A stretch of 64,000 nt of DNA from Ornithinibacillus sp. 4-3 (GTDB lineage Bacteria > Bacillota > Bacilli > Bacillales > Amphibacillaceae). Both the position numbers and the translations under genes were made by a program. Shown here piece by piece: positions 8,853-15,994 of this stretch; within the stretch, counting starts at the first letter, position 1, and each line of letters starts with the position of its first letter. The notes beneath the pieces were generated by a model. It saw only the letters and a program-made list of their open reading frames with translations. It was not told the DNA's origin and ran no database searches. Location of the stretch: assembly GCF_040958695.1 (NCBI RefSeq), contig NZ_CP162599.1, positions 1,770,001 through 1,834,000 on the forward strand. The letters run 5' to 3'.

Positions 8853-9155
8853 AAAAAAGACTCCTCTCTAGAATATATAGAGACAAGCCACAGGGACTGA
8901 CTACCCAGCTGTAAACGTATTTGTTTTCTCCAAAGATAAGTCTTCGTGCTCGATAGGCACACTTATTTGTGCTTAAAAAGGTAATCTACACATATATATA
9001 CGCGGTCATCTCCTATTCGAGACAATCCACTCCCTACGACGTGATTTGTAGTATGTGACACATCTCTATATTTTTAGATTAATGATTCTGAGTCAGAAAG
9101 CAAATTTTATTTCCTGTCGTTTTGTGCCTCAAGCAAAGCGAGAGGCATGATTATA
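8853..9155 (-). ncRNA. Candidate bridge RNA region in the IS110 leader
   Basis: No gene lies in these 303 bases between the transposase start and the element end. IS110-group elements transcribe a bridge RNA from this leader that pairs with donor and target DNA. Visible structure includes TGCCTC/GAGGCA (about 9126-9147), a TTCTGAGTCAGAA dyad near 9087 and GCAC/GTGC pairing around 8958-8972. ATATACG at 8996-9002 also occurs at the insertion target, but seven AT-rich bases are not proof. RNA boundaries are not determined. Confidence 0.5.
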
Positions 9156-9326
9156 TATACGTAGACTCCTATGGGAGGAAGGCCTAGGCGAGACCCCGGA
9201 CTGCGTTAGCATGAGGAGGCTCACCAGCCGCCCATGGAAAGCGAAGTATATTTCCGAAGCGGGTATTTGCTCAATTTATGTTCGGAATTAACTAAGTATA
9301 AAACCTTTTGTCCCAGTTTCGTTTTA
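9156..9326. repeat. Long palindromic intergenic repeat, copy A, right part
   Basis: Continuation of the repeat interrupted at 7506. It is GC-rich against an AT-rich background and contains CTATGGG/CCCATGG arms, the GCCTAGGC palindrome and GTATATTTCC, which would pair with GGAAATATAC in an unbroken copy. The right outer arm (CCTTTTGTCCCAGTTTCG) is complementary to the left outer arm at 7437. The copy lies between the convergent Nudix and HAAS-protein genes. Confidence 0.9.
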
Positions 9327-9327
9327 T

Positions 9328-10338
9328 TTATTTTTTGCGTGCTTTGAGGAATCCGACAAGAGCATCTACAATTAAACCAACAAGTAGTAAGATTAGTAAC
9401 CAAAATGTTAGCTGATCCCAAATCTTTGTTATAATATTATATGCTTCAGAATTAACTATAAGCATACCTCGTTGTACTAATTCATCCATAAATTCTGGAT
9501 TCCAAAAATCAGGTCGAGTAATCAAGATTAATGTAGCTATGATAGAGACTATATTGATGAAAAAGATGTAAGTAGCTAATTTATACGTCCATTTTCCACT
9601 CACTAGCTTTAAGACTTCTTTTACAATTCCAACTCCAAATATAAGAATAATAAAAAGCAGGTAAGTTGTATAGGTTTGCTCATTTAAAAAAGGAATAACA
9701 CCGGAAAATTCATCTTGGAAAGTCCAAATTCCAAAATAATCACTTGAGAAAGATAAGAACACCAGCATAATCGTATAGAAAACAATTCCAGCTATTGAAT
9801 CACCACGTGGAATTTGTCGCTTTTTTTCTGGTACTTCAGGTAAATCTGCTGGATCCCATTCATTTTCCGTACCCAAGTCGATTGGTTGCCCTGTGCCAAA
9901 TAAATCAACCATTGCAAAAGAAAATGTCGTCCAACCAAAAGCCATCGGAATTCCAGTTACGATAGAAACAATCATGTCTATAAAATGAGATAAAATATTT
10001 GTTGGTTCCATAGCTGTTTGGACGATAAAGCTTATACCAATTCCACCAGCTACACAGATAAGAACAATTTTTAATACTAATAGATACGTATCAAATATTT
10101 CTGGACCAATGACATATCTTTTGGTTCCTCGGTATTTATTTGCAAGTTTTTTTGGGTGACCAAGCTCTAATAATATTTCTTTTACTAATTTTTCCTGTGA
10201 ATCTGTTTCTTGCATTCGTTCTTCCAACATATCTTCAATTAGTCCACGAAGTTCAATTGATATATCATTACGTTGGTTAACCGGGAGCTTTTGGGTTACT
10301 GCATAAATATATCGATCAATCATCTCCAATTTTATCAT
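9328..10338 (-). CDS. HAAS-domain membrane protein, PadR partner
   Basis: A 336-residue protein. Residues 1-70 (MIDRYIYAVTQKLPVNQRND, then a helix with EEILLELG-like HPKKLANKYRG) form the HAAS/DUF1700-type cytoplasmic domain, followed by about five to six membrane segments. It overlaps the PadR gene by 23 bases. HAAS proteins are typically coded directly after a PadR repressor and modulate it or the membrane system it controls. The stop is immediately next to the repeat arm. Confidence 0.8.
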   Translation of the reverse strand: MIKLEMIDRYIYAVTQKLPVNQRNDISIELRGLIEDMLEERMQETDSQEKLVKEILLELGHPKKLANKYRGTKRYVIGPEIFDTYLLVLKIVLICVAGGIGISFIVQTAMEPTNILSHFIDMIVSIVTGIPMAFGWTTFSFAMVDLFGTGQPIDLGTENEWDPADLPEVPEKKRQIPRGDSIAGIVFYTIMLVFLSFSSDYFGIWTFQDEFSGVIPFLNEQTYTTYLLFIILIFGVGIVKEVLKLVSGKWTYKLATYIFFINIVSIIATLILITRPDFWNPEFMDELVQRGMLIVNSEAYNIITKIWDQLTFWLLILLLVGLIVDALVGFLKARKK

Positions 10339-10678
10339 CTCCTTTATTTTCTATGGCATTGTCTAAACTCACGACAATATTTTTCCATTCAAGAACTAAC
10401 AAATCAAAAACCTTTTTACCTTCTTCACTCAATAGATAATATTTTCGTGGTCTGGATTCATTCGTATCCCATTCACTATCCAATAAACCTTGCTTCTCCA
10501 ATCTTCGTAATAATGGATACAATGTTCCAGCTTCCACATGTATGCCTTTATCATTTAACATGGAAACTAACGAATAACCATATTGAGGTTCTGAAAGCTG
10601 ACTTAATACTCCAATTGTAATGGTGCCACGTCTTAATTCTTGCATGATTTTATCTAGTTGTTCATTTGCATCAGTCAT
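10316..10678 (-). CDS. PadR-family transcriptional repressor
   Basis: A 120-residue winged-helix protein: RRGTITIGVLSQL, then YGYSLVSMLNDKGI, GTLYPLLRRLEKQGL and SRPRKYYLLSEEGKK are the PadR motifs in order. It overlaps and probably represses the HAAS membrane gene downstream and itself. A dyad 24-44 bases upstream is its likely operator. Confidence 0.92.
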   Translation of the reverse strand: MTDANEQLDKIMQELRRGTITIGVLSQLSEPQYGYSLVSMLNDKGIHVEAGTLYPLLRRLEKQGLLDSEWDTNESRPRKYYLLSEEGKKVFDLLVLEWKNIVVSLDNAIENKGDDKIGDD

Positions 10679-10701
10679 ATCATCAACTCCTGTAATTTAT
10701 T

Positions 10702-10722
10702 ATAGTGTATGACGCACACTAT
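10702..10722. promoter_or_regulatory. Probable PadR operator
   Basis: Inverted repeat ATAGTGT (10702-10708) and ACACTAT (10716-10722) with a 7-base centre, lying just upstream of the PadR start. Expected for an autoregulated PadR gene; the assignment is inference from position. Confidence 0.55.
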
Positions 10723-11099
10723 TGTAAAGTGTATATTAATAATAAAAATAAAATATTTTAGAAGAATCTAGAACATTTGAAATTTATCCAGATTCTTCTT
10801 GGGTTTGATGTTTAAGCTTTTACGGCAGGATCGAAATATAATTTGATACCAATGATTAAAATATCCAGCTAATTTTTGAAATAAGAAAAGAGATAAAACA
10901 CAGAACATCACAAACTGACTTCGATATATAGAATGACCTAGTTGTTAATGTTTGGTATTATTTTATTTAGAGGTATGTTAGTTCATTTAAAAGCAAACAC
11001 CATAATTTTTACAAAAAAGTTGTGTTTTAGTCATGCTGTTTTTCAATAGATAGATTAAGATAAATAATAGAGATAAAGTATGGAAGGAGCGTGAAGCGT
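10723..11099. other. Gene-free stretch between padR-like gene and PAP2 gene
   Basis: No open frame of note. It contains a hairpin with 10-base arms AGAAGAATCT (10760-10769, offset by one) and AGATTCTTCT (10790-10799) without a T tail, which may be an old terminator, and then AT-rich sequence that must carry the divergent promoters. Confidence 0.5.
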
Positions 11100-11645
11100 T
11101 TGAAATTAATGGAAAGCTTATATGAAATCGATTGTCGAATTTTCCGTAGTATTAATAAACATCACCATCATAAGATACTAAATAAATTCTTTCGTACCAT
11201 TACACATTTAGGAGGACCTGTATTTACAATTACCTTTGTATGTATGCTTTTCTTTTTTACAAATGGTACGCTCAAGATGACCGCACTAGCCAGCGCTATT
11301 TCCTTAACGATCAGTCATCTTCCAGTTGCTGTGACAAAGAAATTATATCCTCGACAGCGTCCATATTTAGTACTGACCCAAATTAATGTGCTAGCGAATC
11401 CATTAAAAGATCATTCTTTCCCATCAGGCCACACAACAGCAATTTTTTCGATAGTTACTCCATTCATACTTTCTTTTCCAACTTGGGCAGCTCTTTTTAT
11501 CATCATTGGCCTTTTAGTAGGAATATCACGTATTTTTTTAGGTTTACATTATCCATCTGATGTGATGGTAGGAATCATACTTGGTAGTGGTTCAGGAATC
11601 ATCTCATATGCAATTGTTCAGTCCTGGTTAGTAGATTTTTTCTAA
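11100..11645 (+). CDS. PAP2-family membrane phosphatase
   Basis: The TTG at 11100 is chosen because AAGGAG (11084-11089) stands 10 bases upstream; a GTG at 11091 is too close to that site. The 181-residue product has the PAP2 signature: KKLYPRQRP, then PSGHTT, then SRIFLGLHYPSDVMVG, plus five to six membrane segments. It probably dephosphorylates undecaprenyl pyrophosphate or a phosphatidyl lipid at the outer face of the membrane. Monocistronic. Confidence 0.88.
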   Translation: MKLMESLYEIDCRIFRSINKHHHHKILNKFFRTITHLGGPVFTITFVCMLFFFTNGTLKMTALASAISLTISHLPVAVTKKLYPRQRPYLVLTQINVLANPLKDHSFPSGHTTAIFSIVTPFILSFPTWAALFIIIGLLVGISRIFLGLHYPSDVMVGIILGSGSGIISYAIVQSWLVDFF

Positions 11646-11797
11646 AATAGGGTATAGGTAGTTTGAATAGGGAATTTGGTTTTTGATCTTTTAAAATAGA
11701 CAGTTATGAAACTATAAAATCTAGTTGCGTTCATGTTTATTCTCATTTAGGATGATTATTAGCAGTTGATAAATTAAACGAAAAGGGGAGATTAGTC

Positions 11798-12658
11798 ATG
11801 CAATTTACAAAAATGCATGGTTTAGGCAATAATTATATATATTTTGATCTTCTAAAAAATAATTTAGAAGGAATCGATTTAAATGAACTAGCTAAATCAG
11901 TATCAGACATAAATTATGGAGTAGGGTCTGATGGCATGATTTTAATCTGCCCTGCGGAGCATAAAGAAGCTGATTTCCGTATGAGAATCTTTAATGCGGA
12001 TGGATCAGAAGGAAAAAATTGTGGAAACGGCTTGCGTTGTACAGCCAAATACATATATGACCATGGATATACTTCCACACCAACATTTAAAATCGAAACA
12101 AAGGGTGGCATGATCGTAGAAGCAGAAGTATTTCCAAATGAAGGAATCGTAAAAATTGATATGGGAGAACCAGCGTTATTAAAGGAATCAATTCCAATGC
12201 AAGGAAATCCAGAATCAAAATCAATAAATGAATCCTTTGAAATTGGAGAGAAGAAGCTTAATTTGACATCGGTATCTATGGGAAATCCTCATACGATTTT
12301 ATTTGTGGATGATGTGAAGGCATACCCACTTGAAGATTTTGGACCAGTAGTAGAGAATGCAGCACTTTTTCCTGAACGAGTAAATTTTGGTATTGTTCAA
12401 GTAGTGAATGAACAAAAAATCGATTATCGGGTATGGGAACGAGGCTCTGGGATAACAATGGCTTGCGGTACTGGAGCTTGTGCAGCAGTGGTCGCTGCTA
12501 CATTAAATAATAAAGTTTCCAGAAATAAACCAATCACTGTTCATTTACCAGGTGGAGATTTAAATATTCTTTGGGATATGGATAATCATGTATGGAAAAG
12601 TGGTCCCGCAGAATATATTTTCCATGGAGAGTGGGATATAAAACCTTTTAGAAAGTAG
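11798..12658 (+). CDS. dapF: Diaminopimelate epimerase
   Basis: A 286-residue enzyme converting LL- to meso-diaminopimelate for lysine and peptidoglycan synthesis. Both catalytic cysteines are present: Cys75 in NCGNGLRC and Cys223 in ACGTGAC. The opening FTKMHGLGNNYIYFD is diagnostic (GNDY/GNNY motif). AAGGGGAG precedes ATG by 8 bases. The gene stands alone between PAP2 and a lipoprotein gene. Confidence 0.97.
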   Translation: MQFTKMHGLGNNYIYFDLLKNNLEGIDLNELAKSVSDINYGVGSDGMILICPAEHKEADFRMRIFNADGSEGKNCGNGLRCTAKYIYDHGYTSTPTFKIETKGGMIVEAEVFPNEGIVKIDMGEPALLKESIPMQGNPESKSINESFEIGEKKLNLTSVSMGNPHTILFVDDVKAYPLEDFGPVVENAALFPERVNFGIVQVVNEQKIDYRVWERGSGITMACGTGACAAVVAATLNNKVSRNKPITVHLPGGDLNILWDMDNHVWKSGPAEYIFHGEWDIKPFRK

Positions 12659-12720
12659 GGTTAGGTGATTTGTAACTAATCCTATCTCCTTACCGTCTAA
12701 CAGCGAAAGGAGATGATAAT

Positions 12721-13206
12721 GTGAAACATTTATTCATGTTGACTTTTATAATTATAAGTTTTGTCCTTTTATCAGGATGCGAGAATTCTAACAATGAAGG
12801 TTCGAATGAGAAAACAAACTTAACATCAACAACCTATGATATTGTCAATGATCTAGATGGAGTAACAATGAGGGTAAAAGAGAATACTGTTTCATCTACA
12901 GGTTTGACTGTGATATTGGAAAATCAATCTGATAAAGAGTGCATCTATGGAGAGGATTTTCTATTGGAAAAAGAAATAGATGGAAAATGGTACCAAGTTC
13001 CTATTGCACTAGAAGATAATTATGGTTTCAATGATATTGGTTATGATTTGGCTTCTTCAGAAATTAAAGAATGGACTGCTGAATGGAAATGGCTTTACGG
13101 AAGTTTAGGTAAAGGTAAATATAGAATTGTCAAAGATGTCTTAGATTTTAGAGGCACTGGTGATTATGATAAACACCATTTAGCAGCAGACTTCACATTG
13201 GAATGA
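12721..13206 (+). CDS. Lipoprotein with bacterial Ig-like (Big_14-type) domain
   Basis: Begins with GTG at 12721, 7 bases after AAAGGAG. The signal ends at a lipobox LLSGC (Cys20). The mature 140 residues (VTMRVKENTVSSTGLTVILE, EIDGKWYQVP, GKYRIVKDV) look like the immunoglobulin-like domain found in many Bacillaceae lipoproteins. Role unknown. It follows dapF after a hairpin (12660-12684) without a T run, and is 20 bases upstream of the L7/L12-like gene, so the last two may be cotranscribed. Confidence 0.8.
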   Translation: MKHLFMLTFIIISFVLLSGCENSNNEGSNEKTNLTSTTYDIVNDLDGVTMRVKENTVSSTGLTVILENQSDKECIYGEDFLLEKEIDGKWYQVPIALEDNYGFNDIGYDLASSEIKEWTAEWKWLYGSLGKGKYRIVKDVLDFRGTGDYDKHHLAADFTLE

Positions 13207-13225
13207 AAATTGAAAGGAGACAAGT

Positions 13226-13633
13226 ATGAGTACAGAAACTATTTTAGTTATTGTTCTTGCTCTTGGAATTATCTTATTTCTCAATATGCGAAATAAAGAT
13301 AAGCCAAAGAAAACATATCGACCACCAGAAGAAATTGTTTCTGAAGTACAGGAAAAACTCCAAGGTGGCATGAATAAGATTCCAGTTATTAAATATGTTC
13401 GCGAAGAAACAGGGCTAGGTCTTGTAGAGGCGAAAGAATTTGTAGAAAGACAAATGAATAGTGAAGCTAATCCAAATAGAAATGATGAAGATATTTTAGA
13501 AATTGTACAACAGAAGCTTCAAGCTGGTGAAGGTGAGATTCCGGTCATTAAACATGTTCGTGAAAAGACAGGGCTTGGGCTAAAAGAAGCAAAAGATATT
13601 GTTGATACTGTGAAAAGAGAAATGAATGCTTAA
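13226..13633 (+). CDS. Membrane-anchored protein with two L7/L12 C-terminal-like repeats
   Basis: A 135-residue protein. Residues 4-20 are a single membrane anchor. Two tandem copies of about 40 residues follow (36-75 and 89-130), each of the form E-L-Q-G-IPVIK-VRE-TGLGL-EAK-V. This resembles the C-terminal domain of ribosomal protein L7/L12 (GLGLKEAKDIV), and similar proteins are annotated as L7/L12 C-terminal-domain proteins. It has no L12 N-terminal dimer domain, so it is not a ribosomal stalk protein. Function unknown. Confidence 0.82.
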   Translation: MSTETILVIVLALGIILFLNMRNKDKPKKTYRPPEEIVSEVQEKLQGGMNKIPVIKYVREETGLGLVEAKEFVERQMNSEANPNRNDEDILEIVQQKLQAGEGEIPVIKHVREKTGLGLKEAKDIVDTVKREMNA

Positions 13634-13666
13634 AAAATGTACCTTATAATTTAGGGTGCATTTTTT
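13632..13666 (+). terminator. Rho-independent terminator
   Basis: AAAAAATGTACC (13632-13643) pairs with GGGTGCATTTTTT (13654-13666); T-rich tail. Confidence 0.8.
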
Positions 13667-13746
13667 CGTTCTTAAATTTTAGTGATCTAAATATAATCGA
13701 TATAAAATATATAATTGCTTCCTAGCCAATAAAAGAGTAAAATAAA

Positions 13747-13767
13747 TGATAATGAGAATCGTTATCA
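13747..13767. promoter_or_regulatory. Fur box upstream of the AraC-type regulator
   Basis: TGATAATGAG and CGTTATCA halves around a central AAT form a near-perfect 21-base Fur-type palindrome 20 bases before the ATG of the AraC-family gene, so that gene should be induced by iron limitation. Confidence 0.9.
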
Positions 13768-13786
13768 TTTATTTTGGAGGATAATT

Positions 13787-14626
13787 ATGATACAAGAATA
13801 TGAAAATTTAGTGGAATTGTTTGTGAAGCATCCCATTGATGTTCTTGGTGTGTATAAAACACGATTATCACCAAATGGGATTTACAAAGGACATAGCGAC
13901 CAACCTACAACAAAATGTGGTTTTTTATTAGGTATACAAGGTGAAGCATCTTTACTTTGCAATGGTAATAAAGAAATAAAAATGGTACCTGGAAAAGTCT
14001 TATTAGGTGGATTTAATATGAGATTAGAAATGGAAACAGGAGATAGGGGTTTCGCTTATTACTTAATCCATTATCTGCCAAGTCCTTCCAATAAAGATAG
14101 AGAAAAGATGCTTCATCAGGATCCAATTTTATTTGAACCAGGGCTAGATGCTTATATGATAGAACTAATAGATGAACTACTTCAAAAAACAAAAACTCAT
14201 AAGAGTATAGAGAAGTTAGAGAAAAAAATTCTGTTTCTTCAGCTTTTACATTTAACTATAACAGCAGATAGTGATTCTCACTTACAAGAAGAAAATGAAA
14301 TTATTACTAGTGCTTATCGCTATATTCAACAATATTATATGAAGTCATTGACTTTAGAAAAATTAGCAGCACGTTATCATTTAAATGCTAAGTACTTCTC
14401 CTATTTATTTCAGCGTCATATGGGAATTTCACCAATTGCCTATCTTATTCAATATCGGATGAGTAAAGCTTATAAAATGTTGGTACAAACTTCTGATTCT
14501 ATTAGCGATATTGCTTTACGAATTGGTTACACAGATGCTTATTATTTTAGTAGATTATTTAAAAAATATCATGGAATGACACCTACTGAAACTAGAAAGA
14601 AAGTGCAGAGTGATTTAAAGAAATAA
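13787..14626 (+). CDS. AraC-family regulator, iron-responsive
   Basis: A 279-residue regulator: an N-terminal cupin-like sensing half and two C-terminal helix-turn-helices (from about residue 178: YIQQYYMKSLTLEKLAARYH, then SISDIALRIGYTDAYYFSRL and FKKYHGMTPTETR). The Fur box in its promoter and the neighbouring iron genes suggest a siderophore-sensing activator like B. subtilis Btr. GGAGG precedes ATG. Its effector and targets are inferred only. Confidence 0.85.
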   Translation: MIQEYENLVELFVKHPIDVLGVYKTRLSPNGIYKGHSDQPTTKCGFLLGIQGEASLLCNGNKEIKMVPGKVLLGGFNMRLEMETGDRGFAYYLIHYLPSPSNKDREKMLHQDPILFEPGLDAYMIELIDELLQKTKTHKSIEKLEKKILFLQLLHLTITADSDSHLQEENEIITSAYRYIQQYYMKSLTLEKLAARYHLNAKYFSYLFQRHMGISPIAYLIQYRMSKAYKMLVQTSDSISDIALRIGYTDAYYFSRLFKKYHGMTPTETRKKVQSDLKK

Positions 14627-14656
14627 TCCATCATTGAAAAAAATTATAAATAACTA

Positions 14657-14685
14657 TTGACTTCGATAATGATTATCATTATCAT
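14657..14685 (+). promoter_or_regulatory. Promoter with consensus Fur box
   Basis: A -35 TTGACT (14657-14662) and -10 TATCAT (14680-14685), 17 bases apart, enclose GATAATGATTATCATTATC (14665-14683), essentially the 19-base Fur consensus. Binding would block the promoter directly. The unit downstream is only about 55 bases long before a terminator. Confidence 0.8.
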
Positions 14686-14691
14686 TTAATT

Positions 14692-14746
14692 AACCCCCCC
14701 TTAGTTAATTAAATCCAGGACTATTATAAATAGTTCTGGATTTTTT
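14692..14746 (+). ncRNA. Candidate Fur-controlled small RNA with 5' C tract
   Basis: Transcription from the Fur-controlled promoter should begin near 14692 and run through AACCCCCCC (seven C, 14694-14700), a short AU-rich stretch, then a 14-bp hairpin (14712-14725 with 14729-14742, one G-U pair, loop ATA) and a T run ending at 14746. No open frame fits. A C-rich unpaired segment plus Fur control is the hallmark of FsrA-type iron-sparing RNAs that pair with Shine-Dalgarno sequences. The hairpin could alternatively be only the terminator of the preceding AraC-family gene. Confidence 0.5.
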
Positions 14747-14870
14747 CATGACATTAATATTTATGGAAGGAGAAAATAATAAGGAGTGTAAATGAAAGAG
14801 AAGAAATAGTCCATTCTTTTTCGGAAAAATCTCCATTTCTTATTTTTTGTTCAAATGATATATTTGTTAT
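14747..14870 (+). other. Gene-free stretch with a five-codon frame and hairpin
   Basis: AAGGAG followed by ATG AAA GAG AAG AAA TAG (near 14791) gives only five codons. A second hairpin-like structure, AAGAAATAG pairing with CCATTTCTT before a T run, ends near 14848. It may be the remains of another Fur-regulated gene or a leader. Confidence 0.35.
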
Positions 14871-14890
14871 TGATAATGAGAATCATTATC
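14871..14890. promoter_or_regulatory. Fur box upstream of flavin reductase gene
   Basis: TGATAATGAGAATCATTATC is a consensus-quality Fur operator located 43 bases before the ATG of the reductase gene. Confidence 0.92.
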
Positions 14891-14932
14891 TTCGTAAAGT
14901 TGGTTAAAGGAAATAAGGAAAGGTTGTTAATC

Positions 14933-15982
14933 ATGACAGAATGTAAAGATGTAACAATTATTGGAGGCGGATCGGCAGGACTTTATGCCGCTTTTTACAG
15001 TGGGATGAGGGATTTATCTACTCGTATTGTTGAATTCAAGCCCCAGCTTGGTGGGAAAATTCACGTTTATCCAGAAAAAATGATCTGGGATGTTGGAGGT
15101 ATAACACCTATTACTGGTGCTCAATTGATGCAGCAAATGGAAGAGCAAGCTCGTACCTTTGATCCAGAAATCATTTTAAATGAAAAGGTAGAGAAGCTTG
15201 AGAAAAATGAAAAAGATATCTTTGTTGTGACTACTAGCTCAGGAAGAGAGTATTTAAGTAGAACAGTTATTTTAGCAACTGGAGGAGGGATTGTTGAACC
15301 AATAAAATTGGATATAGAAGGGGCAGATCGGTTTGAAATAACTAATCTTCATTATACGATACAAAGCTTAGAGAGGTTTAAAGGAAAGAAAGTTGTTATT
15401 TCAGGAGGCGGAAATACAGCTATCGATTGGGCCAATGAACTAGAGCCAATTGCAGAAAAAGTTACGCTTATCTATCGTGGTGAGGAATTAAAAGCAATGG
15501 AAGCACATATTGCTTACTTAGAATCTTCTTCTGCAGATATTTATAAAAATACTACAATTGAGAGAATCATTGGAAATGAAGAAGATCACCGTATTAAAGC
15601 AATTATAACTAAAAATAGTAAAACAGGTGAGGAAATCAAATTTAAAGTGGATGATTTAGTTATAAATTACGGATATGACAGAGAATTAAAATTTATTAAA
15701 GAAAGTCCTTTACAAGTAGATCTAGAACGTGACTTCTTTGTAAAAGGTACTGCTAAAGCTGAAACAAATATTACAGGATTATATGCAGCTGGAGATATTT
15801 TAGCATTTGATGGCAAGGTTGGTTTGATTGCGGGAGCATTCACAGATGCGGCTAATGCAGTAAACCAAGCGAAGGTCTATATTGAACCTGATGCATATTC
15901 AAAAGCAAGGGTTTCTTCTCATAATGCTAAATTTGATGCTAAAAACCGTGAATTACTTTCTCATTTATATACCAAAAGCTAA
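14933..15982 (+). CDS. Ferredoxin/flavodoxin-NADP+ reductase-like flavoprotein (YcgT/YumC type)
   Basis: Start at ATG 14933 behind GGAAAGG; in-frame codons upstream overlap the Fur box and are rejected. The 349-residue protein has an FAD motif GGGSAGLYAAFYSG at about 12-25, a NADPH motif ISGGGNTAIDWANEL near 160, and a C-terminal FAD motif GLYAAGDILAF. It lacks the CxxC of thioredoxin reductase. B. subtilis YcgT is the Fur-regulated relative. Likely supplies electrons for release of iron from siderophores or haem (inference). Confidence 0.88.
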   Translation: MTECKDVTIIGGGSAGLYAAFYSGMRDLSTRIVEFKPQLGGKIHVYPEKMIWDVGGITPITGAQLMQQMEEQARTFDPEIILNEKVEKLEKNEKDIFVVTTSSGREYLSRTVILATGGGIVEPIKLDIEGADRFEITNLHYTIQSLERFKGKKVVISGGGNTAIDWANELEPIAEKVTLIYRGEELKAMEAHIAYLESSSADIYKNTTIERIIGNEEDHRIKAIITKNSKTGEEIKFKVDDLVINYGYDRELKFIKESPLQVDLERDFFVKGTAKAETNITGLYAAGDILAFDGKVGLIAGAFTDAANAVNQAKVYIEPDAYSKARVSSHNAKFDAKNRELLSHLYTKS

Positions 15983-15994
15983 GGAGGTGGAAAA

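Larger units (their letters stand above)
7507..9155 (-). mobile_element. IS110-family insertion sequence inserted into a palindromic repeat
   Basis: The element ends were set by comparing the split repeat with the intact copy at 61681: intact GGAAATATACGTAG becomes GGAAA, then 1649 bases, then TATACGTAG, with one base of ambiguity and no target duplication or terminal inverted repeats, as expected for IS110. The element carries one intact transposase on the minus strand, a short 95-bp 3' tail and a 303-bp leader upstream of the gene. The long leader places it in the IS110 rather than the IS1111 group. Confidence 0.88.

Noticed and set aside
8853..9155. IS1111-group classification of the element
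   Set aside because: IS1111 members have a long 3' non-coding part and short inverted repeats; here the long non-coding part is upstream of the gene.
14694..14700. C7 run as a sequencing artefact
   Set aside because: Possible but there is no internal sign of it; the promoter and hairpin on either side are well formed, so it was kept as part of the small RNA candidate.
14855..14932. Start of the flavin reductase upstream of 14933
   Set aside because: The extension lies over the Fur box and has no ribosome site.
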